Shown piece after piece: positions 1-12,849 of a DNA stretch of 64,000 nucleotides (positions are counted from its first letter, which is position 1; each line of letters starts with the position of its first letter). The notes under the pieces are model-generated. The model saw only the letters and a program-made list of their open reading frames with translations, was not told the DNA's origin and searched no databases. Both the position numbers and the translations under genes were made by a program. Origin of the DNA: Acholoe squamosa (taxonomy: Eukaryota > Annelida > Polychaeta > Phyllodocida > Polynoidae); assembly GCA_949317995.1 (NCBI GenBank), contig OX439036.1:86527920-86591919 (forward strand), read 5' to 3'.

Positions 1-220
1 TATGTTCTTTCTTCACCCTGTGTTATGCCATTTTATTGACAGTTTTAAGAATCAATGTAATATTATGTTCAGTTAATCAGGTCTTTCACATCACTATCGC
101 AGTCCAATATGGTCTGATTTTGCCTGCTTATGTTAAAAAATCTGGAATCAAAATGCGTTGCATCTCTGGGAATGTTGTTTTGTTCCTCAACTAATTCTGT
201 AACTGAATTGTTAACAACAG

Positions 221-3200
221 GTTCAGTGACTGGCAACCAGGATGCCAAGAAGACCCGCTATGAGACAACCTTAAACATCAAGTCACCTTTGGTGCGTGGT
301 AAGATTGATGGCTTCGTGGACAGGACTGAGGCAGATGGCATCGTATACAGCTCTCGTCTTGAGGTAGCCTACAAGCCCGCTAATGCTCTGAACAACCGCA
401 TTACCTTCAGTGGAAAGCTGCGTGACAAGAACAACAACAAGAAGACTGACGTCAGTGGCACCGTTGCCTTCACCTCCAACATGTGGCCACGCTATGACAC
501 CGACGCCAGGTTCGAGGTTCTGCAACAAGGCAAGGCACTGACATCCTCATTCGAAGGTACTTTGGCTGGTGACAAGACCAAGTCTCTCAAGATTCAGCAG
601 AATGGACTCCTCAACTGGGGCACCAGCATGAAGAAGGCTACCATGGACCTGGACGTCAAGCTCCCATACCTGGTAAGCAACATAACCTCAATTAACAATT
701 AGGAAGATATTTTTTTCAAGGGTGGTAGTTTTAATGCATCTATGTGATATGACCTTACATGGAGATAGCTATCTTCTTAGTTGTTGATAACTGAGGCTAA
801 ATCTCACATTCTCACATATGTATCAGTCATGTCATGAATATGATAAATGAAGAGACATTTTTGTGTAATGCCACACGTATATTATATGCATGAAAGATCC
901 TAATAACAAACAGTTATATAACTTGTTTCTCTCATTTCAGAACATTGACCATGTCTTCAACCTGGCCCACCTCTACAAGACTGACAACGTGAAAACCACC
1001 ATCTCCTTTGACAAGAATGGTGCCGACCACTGCCTTGTTACCATTGCTCTGGCTCGTGAGAGCAAGAGGCCCCTGAAGGCCAACGCTGACATTCAGCTTC
1101 AGTATCCTGGCCGCCAGATGAGGTACCAGCAGAGCATTGAGGAGGTGAAGACAAAGGAATTCAGAAATGAGCTGTCTTTGCAGTTAGATACAGACCAGAC
1201 CATCCGCCTGACCGCTGACTACAAGATGCTTCCACGTCACGAGCTTACGGCTCAGCTCACCACCCCCTTCATCCCACCAGTCACCTTTGTTGGCCACCTC
1301 AACCCAGTCCTCAACAACTTTGCAGCAAAGGCATCCTTCGAACACACAGGTGACCAGTATGCTGCCGAGGCTAACATGAACCTGAAAATCAACCTGAAGC
1401 GTGCTAACATCCAGATCATCCACCCCAGGAGAACCATCACTTCTGATATTGAGATGAAGCGTGCAGGAAAAGTCATCAGTGGTGTCTTTGAGACCAAATG
1501 GGATGCCAACCGTGATGCTGACAAGAAGTTCAAGCTCACTGGAGAAGTCACACTTGCCAAGATGAGACCACAACTGAGCCTTAAGGCTGAACTCTACCCC
1601 AGAAAGTAAGTCAATGACACTTTATTCGTTCCATCGTAATGATCATAGAGCAGTTAATTCATTAAGCTTATTTCTATACACATTTTATGGTTTAAATCTA
1701 CCCAGTATGTATATGAAATGGAAAAACATCATGAAATTCAAACTGATATTCAGATTTTTAAATGCTAGTGTACCATAAAAGTATTAGGTGATAAATTTTA
1801 TGAATGGTCGTTATTGTCTCCCTCTCATGAAGATTCATCCAAGTCATCACACGTGGAGAATTCACACATCCCAATGAAATCTGCAACCATCAAGGAGACT
1901 TCACCTTCCGGTCCTCATTCACCAACTTTGAGGAGATCACCGCTTCATTCAAAAACAAGATTACCCCATCAGCAGTTACTGCTTCTGGACAGATGTCCTG
2001 GGCTGCTAACAAGAAGATTGACGCTGACTTCGCTCTGAACCTCCGCAATGGCTGGAAGAGCGTAGATGCCAATGCCAAGCTCCTAACACCATTCCCTGAA
2101 GTTCGTCGCATTACCTACACACTTGATTATGCCGTTGAGGGATCCACCTTCAGAGGAAACACCAAGGGTATTTTCAACAGACACAACATCGGCCTGGTCG
2201 TGGCTGGAGTTGCTGATGCACCAAGGCTGGAGGGAAGTGTAACAATGGACAGTTCATTCACCCAGAAGATCATCCTAGCTGCCAGCCATGTTGACACTGG
2301 ACGTAAGTGCCATAGTGAGGCAGACCTGACCTGGGGAAGTAACAAGAAGATATCCCTCATCTACAACATGGACCACGCTCGTTCTGGGTACCATCTTAAC
2401 AACAATGGTGACTTGCAGGTGAAGACCCCCTTCAAGGGCTACAGAAACAGCAAGATCTCCTGGAGACACAGCAATGATGAGAGCTCCGTCAAGCACCATG
2501 TTGAGGTTGAGATGTTCAAGAAGCAGGCAGTCTATGACTTTGATGGCAGCTTCATCGCTACTGGAAGCAACCGCAGACTTAACATCAAGACCTTCATCAC
2601 TGCTCCCCATGTCGACTGGCGTTTCACAACTGAACACCAGCACAACACAGAGAACCTCCAGGGCGTGAAAACATCTGCTATGGTTCAGTGGGAAACTGGT
2701 AAGACGATTCAGGTCACCAATGACTTCAACCTGGGATCAGGACGTCTGCAGGAATCATTCAAATTCATCAGTCCATTTGAAGGAGCCGAGACCATCACAC
2801 TTGACCTAGACAATACCTTCTCACCTAATGCTTTGACTGCCAAGAATGAGCTTAAATGGCCTGGAAACAAGGTCAGTTTGAATGGAGGAATGAGGCGCAC
2901 TGGATCTGAGTTTGATGCCAACTTCCAGCTCGAAACACCTTTCATGCCAACACAGAAAATAACCATGGTCAACAATATGGAGAGTAACAGAATCACTGCC
3001 ACAAAGACTTATGAATATGCTCCCGGAAAGGTCATCAGACTGGCTACAACCTTCAACAGTGGAACCACCAAGGCCTACACTTTGGACTTCACTTCACCAT
3101 TTGAATACATGAAGGTGGTCAACTTCGCAATTGAGCACACCGGAACAGAGCGTGACTTCACCCTGAAATCTTCCTTCTTCCACAACCTGATGGCTGACAA

Positions 3201-6200
3201 GGTTGAAATGACCACCATCATGGGCACATCTGACCTAACTGACCTAAAAGCTCGATTCAACCTGAAAACACCAATCGAATCAGTGTCAAACCTGCAAGCA
3301 ATGTACAGCCACAGACTTCAGGATGATGAGTTCAAATGCTCAGGTAGCTTCCAGATTCCATCCTACAAGGCTACATTCAATCATGAGATGACTGGCAACC
3401 TCAGGCAGTTCAACACTAAGACAGCAGTCATGTACAAGCGTGGGGAGAAGATTGAGCTGACAACAAACCTTCACTCGGTAGGAACCATTAGGGGTGGAGT
3501 AACCTTCAAGAGCCCATTCAATGAGGATGTTGCTTTCAGCTTCAACCGTGAAGGCCCCCTGGACAACATGAAATCTTCATTTGAGGTGTCATTTGAGAGG
3601 ACCAAAAGGATCACCGGTGAATTTGAGTTCCGTGGTACTGGAAGTTTCTTCACAAGTGGAGAGCTGACAACACCTTTCATGGGATACAAGACACTGGGCT
3701 TCACATTGAAGAATGAGGGACCGATGACAAACTTCCAAAATGAGTGGTCATTGCATGGTGAAAGTAGGAGAATTGCTGGAGAAACCTCCTTCAGCCTAGA
3801 GGATGGAAAACTTAACGTCAGAAGCAACTTGGAGACACCATTCCAAGGATATAAGAGCTTCCTCTTCACATTCGAGCATGAGGGAACCTTGTCAAACTTC
3901 AACCATGAAGGTCTCTTCCAGTACCCCGGTGGCAAGTTCATCCTGAAAAACAACTTTGTTCTTAGAGGAAATGGAATTACTCTGAAGCAGGAGATCCGCA
4001 CACCATTCCAGGCAATGCGCATGTTCACCACTGAAGCAGAACACAAAGGAAAGCTTGAGAACTTCAAGAACAGCCTGAGCTTCCGTCTTAACCGTAATAA
4101 GTATGAGGCCAACTCTAACTTCATGTATGCCCGAAATGCCATCAGCGGAAGTGCTATCCTTCTCATTCCTGATGAATACAGCATCAGCTTCAGGCACAGC
4201 GGAGACAGCAGCAACTTTAATAATGACATCACTATCAAATTTGACGGAAAACAGATCTCTGGAGAAGGTCAATATAAATACCGTGGAAACAATGTGGAAG
4301 GTTCACTCAGAGTAGCCACTCCATTTGAAGGATACAAAACATTCTCATTTGTTGCAAATCACCAGGGACCTCTTGACAACTTCCAGTGTGACTACACAAT
4401 TGAATTAGAGGGTAGAAGGATGACAATCAGTGATGAGTTCAAGCTTGATGGTAATACATTGATGGCCAAACTTGATATCAGCACTCCTTTCTCCACTCTC
4501 AGAAACATCAATTTCAACTTTGACCACCAGGGACCTCTGTCCAACTTCAAGAACAGTGGCTTTTTGAAAATCAACAACGACAGGTACACAAGCAGTTCAG
4601 AATTCTCTCTTGCAACCAACTCTATCAGTGGATCAGCTGTGCTCACCCTCCCAAGAGAGTACTCCATCACATTCCGTCACAATGGTCCACTCACTGATTT
4701 CCGCAACAGCTTTGAAATTAAGGCTGCCACCAAGGTAATGAAGGGTGAGAGTACATTCAAGTGGGACAATGGAGTTGAGCTGACTGCAAGTCTGACCACC
4801 CCCTTTACCAGCCCAATTGTATTGAAATACAGACACAATGGTGTCCTCACTGACTTTGAGCAGGAAATCACTCTGACCCACGGTAGCAACAACTATTTTA
4901 AGAAGATGAAGTTTGAGAAGAAGGCCCAGCAGATCACTTTTGAGGATGAGATCAGGACTCCATTTGAGCCCATTCGCACACTAATCATTGAGGCTAACCA
5001 TAATGGAAAGAGTTTCAAGAACTTCAGAAACAACATTGACATCATTCACAATGGCCTCAAGAGATCTGCAAACGTAGACTTCAAATGGTTCAGCAACATC
5101 TTTAAGTTGAAGGCAGCAGCCACTATCCCTGATGAATACACACTTCTGATAAAGAACAAGCTTGAAAGTGATAAGCTAGACGCAGACCTTAAGATCACAA
5201 CACCTTCAGGTAACATTGATGGAAGCTGCCAGCTTGAAGCCAGCGACAGTGCTAAAACTGGTTCATTCGTCCTGACGACTCCCTTCAGATACTTCACATC
5301 TCAAAGCCTTACATTTGAGCACAGGGTAGCAGCTGGATTTGAGTCAAAGCTGAACATCATCACAAGTCTTCCTGCATTCAAGACATTTGAGGCCATACTC
5401 TCTCACGAGGGCACCATTGAACGTTTCACAACCACAGGTAATGTCAACCTAGACTCTCACAGAATGAGCTTCACAATGAGCCACCATGGTCACCTGCTTG
5501 ACTTCACATCAAGTGCATCTGCATCTATGAATGATAACACAATCACTATGCAGGTGTCATTCAAGAAGGAAACTGATGGCAAGATCACAACATCTGGTGT
5601 AATGACCACTCCTTTCACAGACTTTGAGAAGATGACATACAACATGAATCATGAAGGTAGCCTGTCTAATTTTGAATCATCTGCTTCCGTTGCTAAGAAT
5701 AGTGAAGCTATCACTGCTCAAGTAGCCTACAAAAAGACCGGTGCCAAGATCATTTCCTCTGGGTCAATAAACACTCCTTTCAGAGGTTTTGAGCATATGC
5801 ATTTCAACATTGAGCACAATGGTAATCCAACTGACTTCTCAACCAATGCTGTTGTTGCAATGAATGATGAAGCTATCACTGCTGACATGACATTCAAGAA
5901 GGCCGATAACAACATTGACTCCTCTGTCACTCTCCGCACTCCTTTCACAAGCTTTAGGGAAATGATTTTCAGCATGAACCACAATGGTGACATTGCTGAC
6001 TTCTCAACCAGGGCTTCAGCTGAACTTAACAACCAAGCTATAATCGGGCAGGTCAACTACAAGAAAACTGGTAATAAGATTGTAACATCCGGAACCATCA
6101 CCACACCTTTCACAGGTTTTGAGAAAATGACCATCAGCCTCGAACATGATGGACATCTTACTGACTTTGAAACCACTGTCTCTGCAGCAATCAATGAGGA

Positions 6201-9200
6201 CAAGATCACAAGCTCTGTAATGTTCAAAAAGGCAGGGAAAAAGGTGACCACATCCCTTTCACTCACCACACCATTCAGGAACTATGAACGTATGAACATC
6301 GCACTAGAAGGCCATGTGAAAGATGTCTCCTCTACTGCATCAGTGACCATTAATGGTAAGACAGCCAGCTTTGAGGTTACATACAAAAAGACAGGCAACA
6401 CAATCTCCTCTGTCGGTTCCCTGAACCTGCCCATCACAGATTTTGAGCGATTTGCCTACACCTTTAACCATCAAGGAACTATGAACAACTTCCGCACAAC
6501 ACTTCAGGTCAACACTCCATTCAGGAATGTAGATGCAAGCTACAGCCACAAGGGAACCATGAGGGACTTCGAATGTGAAGGAAGAATCGAATCTGATGGA
6601 CAGAGGTATGCAACTGACCTTAAGTTCAATCTGGGCGATAGCTCCCTGGAAACGGTTGTAAGCATCGAAACCCCACACAGAAGATACGAGAACTTTGGCA
6701 TCAACATGAATCATCTGACCACCTCCCGTGGTATCAAGAGTTCCATGAACATCCAGACTCCATTTGATGGTTACAATGCTATTGGTGCTGAACTGCAGCA
6801 CGATGGTGAGATCAACGATTTCCGCACAACTGGTTCAGTCAATGGTGCACGCTGGCCAATCAGGTTCAGCCTGACACACAAGGGTGACTTGTCTGACTTT
6901 AACACAGAAGGCTCTGTTGAACTTATGAACAACCGCTACACAGGCTCCAACACTTTCAAGTACACAAATGGAAACGTTGATGCCAGAGGCTCACTCAGTC
7001 TTCCAATGGGTGATTACAGATACAGCCTGAAGCACCTGTTCACTTCACGTGGCTTCACCACAGAGGGCTCCATTGACACCCCACACACAAGCTATGAGAA
7101 GATTTCCTTTGATCTCGACCATGAGGGAACTCTGAACAACTTTGTCACCTCAGGAAACATCAATGTATTCAATGATAAGGGCTCCTTCAGTGTAAACCAC
7201 CGTGGAACCATCCGGGACTTCACCACATCTGTCAACACAATGTGGAACAGCAGACCTATCACTGGAGAGGTCGCCTTCAAGATTGAAGATGGTAAAATGG
7301 ATACACATGCAACTATTACCACGCCATTCTCTGGTTATGAAAGGTTCCATGCCGAAGCCACTCACAATAAGCAAGGAAGGAAGATCAAGACTGAAGTCAG
7401 CATTGAAACACCTTTCAGACAGATCAGGAACCCAAGCTTCATTGTTGAGCACCGTGGTCACTGGAAGAACTTCAATACCATGATCTCTCTGACAACACCA
7501 TTCAAGCAAATCAAACCCATGGTCATGAATATCAACCATCAAGGTCTCCCTAAGGACTTCACTTCAAGCGGAACCTTCAGGTACGGAAGAGAGACATCCA
7601 CAGCCAATGCTAGATTTGAGAGGACCTCCAATGGATTCAAAGCATCTGCTGACATCACTACGCCATTTGAAGAGGCTAAGAAGTTTGGATTCAACATGGA
7701 CCATTCATTTGATGGCCGGAGTCTGAACACCAAGGGTTCCATTGAGACTCCCCACCAGGATTACAAGAACTTTGGCCTTGAGGTTAACCACATGGGCAAC
7801 CTGCGCAAATTTGAGACTTCTGGAAAGATTGAATCTCCCTTCTTCAAGCCTGTCACCTTTGAGATGAACCATGATGGTGAGCTGACCAACTTCCAGTCCC
7901 GTGGTTTCGTTCAGCATGATGGACAGAAAGTTGAGGGTGAGGCCCGCTACCAGAAGGCAGACAAGTCCCATGATGGATATGTCAGGATTGCTACTCCTTT
8001 CAGCTATCTCCAAAATGCTGATGCTACACTGTCCCATGTACATGGTAACAACTACGAGTTCTCTGGCAATCTGAAGGGCACCTACAACACACACAAGTTT
8101 GATGGTGATTACAGTGCAGTCAACAAGAGGACCAAATCTGCAAGCCTCAGACTGCGCCACCCACAGCCAATGGAGTACTCCTACTCTGTCACACCAAGTG
8201 ATGGACGGGCTGAAGCTCTCATCAACTGGGATTCCACCACCACTGACAAGCAAATCCGATTGGAGGCAACAGTGAAGAACGTAGCTGATGGCTCAACCAC
8301 AGACCGTGAAGTAGCTTTGACCATGCGCTGCCCACATGACACTCACAAGATGACTGCTGGCTACAAGAAGACTGATAGCACATTCTCTGCTAAGACTGAA
8401 TTCGAATCAAGCAAGAGTAAATTCACCCAGGAGATTGACCTCAGCAAGAATACTCGTGGCCGTGAGGTGATCTTTGATGGCAGCTTCAAGACAGTTTCAC
8501 CAATTGTCAACTTTGAGATGAATGGTAACCACAAAATAAACACTGGCCGCCGCTACATGACAGAGCTCAACATCATGACCAGTGAACCTCTGCAGATCCG
8601 TAGTGACATCAAGACTCCCACCAAATCTTCCTGGACCTCCATCTTCACCATCAAACACCCACGTTTCACAAAGGTATGTTAAACAAATTGTACTGCAATA
8701 TGTGCTATCATAATTAAAAGCTTTTTAATACCATCTGATATGTAAGTGTTATCTCTAAAAGTTTTACTGTATCAAGCCTATTGTTGGAAGTACTTCCCTC
8801 AGGCTGCCACGTGATGTACGTTAATCATCTTTGGAAAAGTAATACGAATGATTTGATTGATGTTGATTTGCATTATCTTTCAGGATGTTGTTATTGAAGT
8901 TGATGGAAAGATTGACACCGTCAACCATGACTATGAGGGCAAGATTGACTTGGAGTACGCCCGTGAGAAAATCACCTTCACTGGAAAGATTGCTGATGAC
9001 TCCAACCGCTACAGGACAAAGGTAATTGTCGAATCCTCTCTCAAGCACCCAAGCAACAAGGTTGATGTCTCCTTCAAGTCCAACTACCTAAACAACAAGA
9101 AGGTGTTCAAGATCGACTCTGAATTTGCCTACCTCATGTCCGCCAACAACCGTAAGAACGTCATGACTGGCACAGTGGACTTCAACAAGGTCACAGAGGA

Positions 9201-12200
9201 GATGGCAGTTAAGGTAGGCCTCTTGTTAGGTTACATATTATACTATTTTTTTATAATTGTTAATTGAGTGTATCATGATTCTATCATCAATGAAATTGTG
9301 TGATGAAATGATATCAACCTTCTTTAGAGCCTATTATCATAATTGTATAGTGATTACAATTAATCTTTTAAATTATATAGGTCAGTACACCTGTGAAGAG
9401 ATTTGACATCACTGGACGCAGAACTATCAATGAGGCTTCCCGCCAGCACTTCTCCATCTCTGGCTCTGTCGATGGTGAGAGTATGAATGCTGAAGTTGAA
9501 GTAGACAAGACTATCCCCAGCATCAGCACCAGCTTGGACTATGCTCCAGGTAAGAATTTGATAAATATGGAATAATTTTTTTTTTCATTCAGCCTGCTGA
9601 TAATCAGATAGCAATAAAATGTTTTTTGACTAGGACAGATCCACGGGAAACAATTATTTGATACACTTTTTTTGTCAGTGCACCAGATGTTATATTATGC
9701 TAAAAGCCATCTTTGTCACTTTTCCGCACAACAGATAGCACACTGCACATGTTTGCCAAGTACATCTCTCGTGACCATTTCACCATGGAGGCTTACCGCC
9801 AGGTCTCAGGCCGCAAGATCCCAGAGACAGCCTTTGATGTAGAGATCGTCGGTGGCCACCTTGTCAAGGGACGTGCCTTCCTCCGCCCAGGCACTGTGTC
9901 TGATCTCAGCGACCTGTTCAGCATTGACTCTGGACTTGGACGCTTCTACTCTGACATCTCCCAGACCATTGCCAATGACCTCCGTCTGAAGGTCCCTGGC
10001 TTCAAGCGTGCCATTGAACCAGCAGTAAATGCAATGGAGTTTGTCAGCCAAGGCTTTGGAACCATCGCTCAGCGCACTGAGGCCTTCTTCAGTAGCAACC
10101 AGTTCTACACTCGTGACATCGCCCGTGCCATCTCAGGATTCTTCAGAAAGATCCGGTATGTATATTCTATGATGATCGCTGATAATACACGCCTATTAGT
10201 GGATAATACTTTCCCACTTATCATTCTCATATTTTTTAAATATGTATGAACCAATGAAGAAATATGATAATCTCTGACATAGGTTATTACAAAATTGACC
10301 TAGGTAATTACACAAAGAAATACACTTAATACTTATGTGCGAATATACTATTTTAAATTTTCATTGTTGCTAAATCATTACTTTTATTCATCCATCAGCA
10401 CCTGTATTGATGAGAGCATTGCGGAGACTATTGCTGCCATCAGCAGTGTCGAGCAGCTGTACCGTGAGGCTGCCGCCAAGTACGATGAGTGGCGTCAGGT
10501 AGCTGTCAGATACTACAACAGCTGGTACCAGCAGGCTGCAGCCAAGATGACTGAGTACCGCGTCAACCTGCGCAAGATGGTCGCTGGCCACATCACCACC
10601 ATGCAGGGAAGCCTCCTTGGTGAGTGCCAATTGGTAATGGTAGACATATCTTAGAAATTTTGTGTATTGAACCTGAATTAATGTATTTGGCCTTTCTTGG
10701 GTTGTGGATGAAATGTCTACAACCATTTGCCAATCACCTATTTACAGATCTTGTCGAAGCCATCCGCAACAAGCCCTATGTGCAGAACGCCCTCAACAGC
10801 CTCCAGGCTAAGGGAGAACGTATCATTGAGCGTATCACCCAGCTGGCTGATCACATCGCTGAGGCTGCAGAACAACTGTTCAACCGTCCTGAGTTCAGCA
10901 CCATCCGAAGCTGGGTCAACAAGGCTAATGAGAAGGTGAGGTGTCATAATACATTTATCATATCTTACTGGTGTTATGTATCAAAATCTTACTCACATGT
11001 CCCTGTATTACATTTTAACATGGTGGCAGATCAGAACACATTACCACATTTACTGTCTTTTGACATCATCTGCTTTTGAATTCAGTTGATTATGAGAGAT
11101 CATACACAATTATATTAACCATAAGACTTATCTTTGTATCTGTCCTATCCACATCACAGACAGCTTGGATCTTTGAGTACATCAACATGGAGGTCCGTGC
11201 ACGTGAGTGGCTCCACAAGCTCAAGGATGATGGCCTTACTCCTCTCCGCCGTGCTGCCTGGAGTTCCATCCGCAAACTGCTTCACCTGGAGGAGACCCGT
11301 ATCAACACCTGGGCCCCTGAACGTGGAGAGATTGCCGGCCAGGTATACATCCCCATGCTGATGCGCGACCTTAACTCCATGCCAACCCTCAACGTGCGCG
11401 GCTTTGTCGACAACATCAAGCGTCACCTTCCCGACACTGACTGGGTCCTCTGGGACACCCTGTATGCCTACAAGCCCAGCTCTGACATCCGTGACTGGAT
11501 CCCACCATTCAAATGTAAGCCTCTTAAAATCATCATTGTTATGGCTTCCAAAGAGTTATGAAATGATAATAAAAAGTGTCAATTTGCTAGAGCAACTATG
11601 AATATAGAATGTTATGTCTTCACACAAGATTGTGTAATCATCCAGAGATGAAGCATTACTATAAGTTAATTAGCCAAACAGTCTCAGCCTCTAGGTGCAC
11701 CAATATAGTGACAAATACTTATGAATGTCCCTGAAAAAGTTGGAACATTTAACTTATGGAAATGCATACTTCATATGTCTTGCAGCCCATGCTACCATCG
11801 CAGGTAACCAGCATTACATGACTTTCGATAAGAAGTTCTTCGAGTTCGCTGGAGAGTGCAGCTACTTGCTGGCTCGCGACTTCATCGATGGCACCTTCAG
11901 TGTTGTCGTTAACTATGAGAACCGTAACAACAAGGCAACCAAGAAGTCCCTCACCGTGATCCATGGCAAAGATACTGTTGAGATCTTGCCTGAGTTCCGT
12001 GTTGAAGTCAATGGCCGTCGCTCTGAACTACCCATCATTGGCCAGCACACCGCTGTGTACCGTGTGGGTAACACCCTGCGTATTGACAATGACCATGGAG
12101 TGAAGATCACCTGCAACCTGCCCAATGACCACTGCACTGTCGCCGTCACTGGATGGTACTTCGGCAAGACTGCTGGTCTCCTGGGCACCTACGACAATGA

Positions 12201-12709
12201 ACACACCACCGACTTCAAGAAAGTGACCGGGGAGCGCGCCTCCACGCCCGAAGAGTTTGCCACCAGCTGGACTGTGGGTAGACAGTGTCGGGCCATCAAC
12301 CGTGCCGTGCAGGAGGAAGTGAGCCCCATCCACCGTAACTACGAGCAGTGTGCCACCATCTTCCAGGCTCAAACATCTGCCTTCAGGCCATGCTTCAAGC
12401 AGAGGGACCCAGTACCCTTCATGAAGATGTGCATCAATGGTGACATGTGCAAGGTAGCCTCCTTCTATGTGTCTGAGTGCAAGATGATGGAGATCCCCAT
12501 CAGAATGCCCACACAGTGTGGTGAGTGGAATCATTATGCTACACATCCATTTATATAAGATTATTATAGCCATTGAAGAAAGTATAGTTGGAACATGTGC
12601 ACAATTCTGACCATGTAGAACTAGACATTTGATACTGTCCCCGATTTGGTCGATGGTAATCAATCAATGAATCCCATTTATTTACATCTATATATTTACA
12701 TTTATTTAC

Positions 12710-12759
<50 letters not shown>

Positions 12760-12777
12760 TTATTTACCCATTTATTT

Positions 12778-12849
<72 letters not shown>

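Noticed and set aside
1184-1573. Minus-strand open frames opposite the apolipophorin exons (here and throughout 2-12 kb)
   Set aside because: They are shadows of a well-supported spliced gene on the plus strand and have no domains or splice structure.
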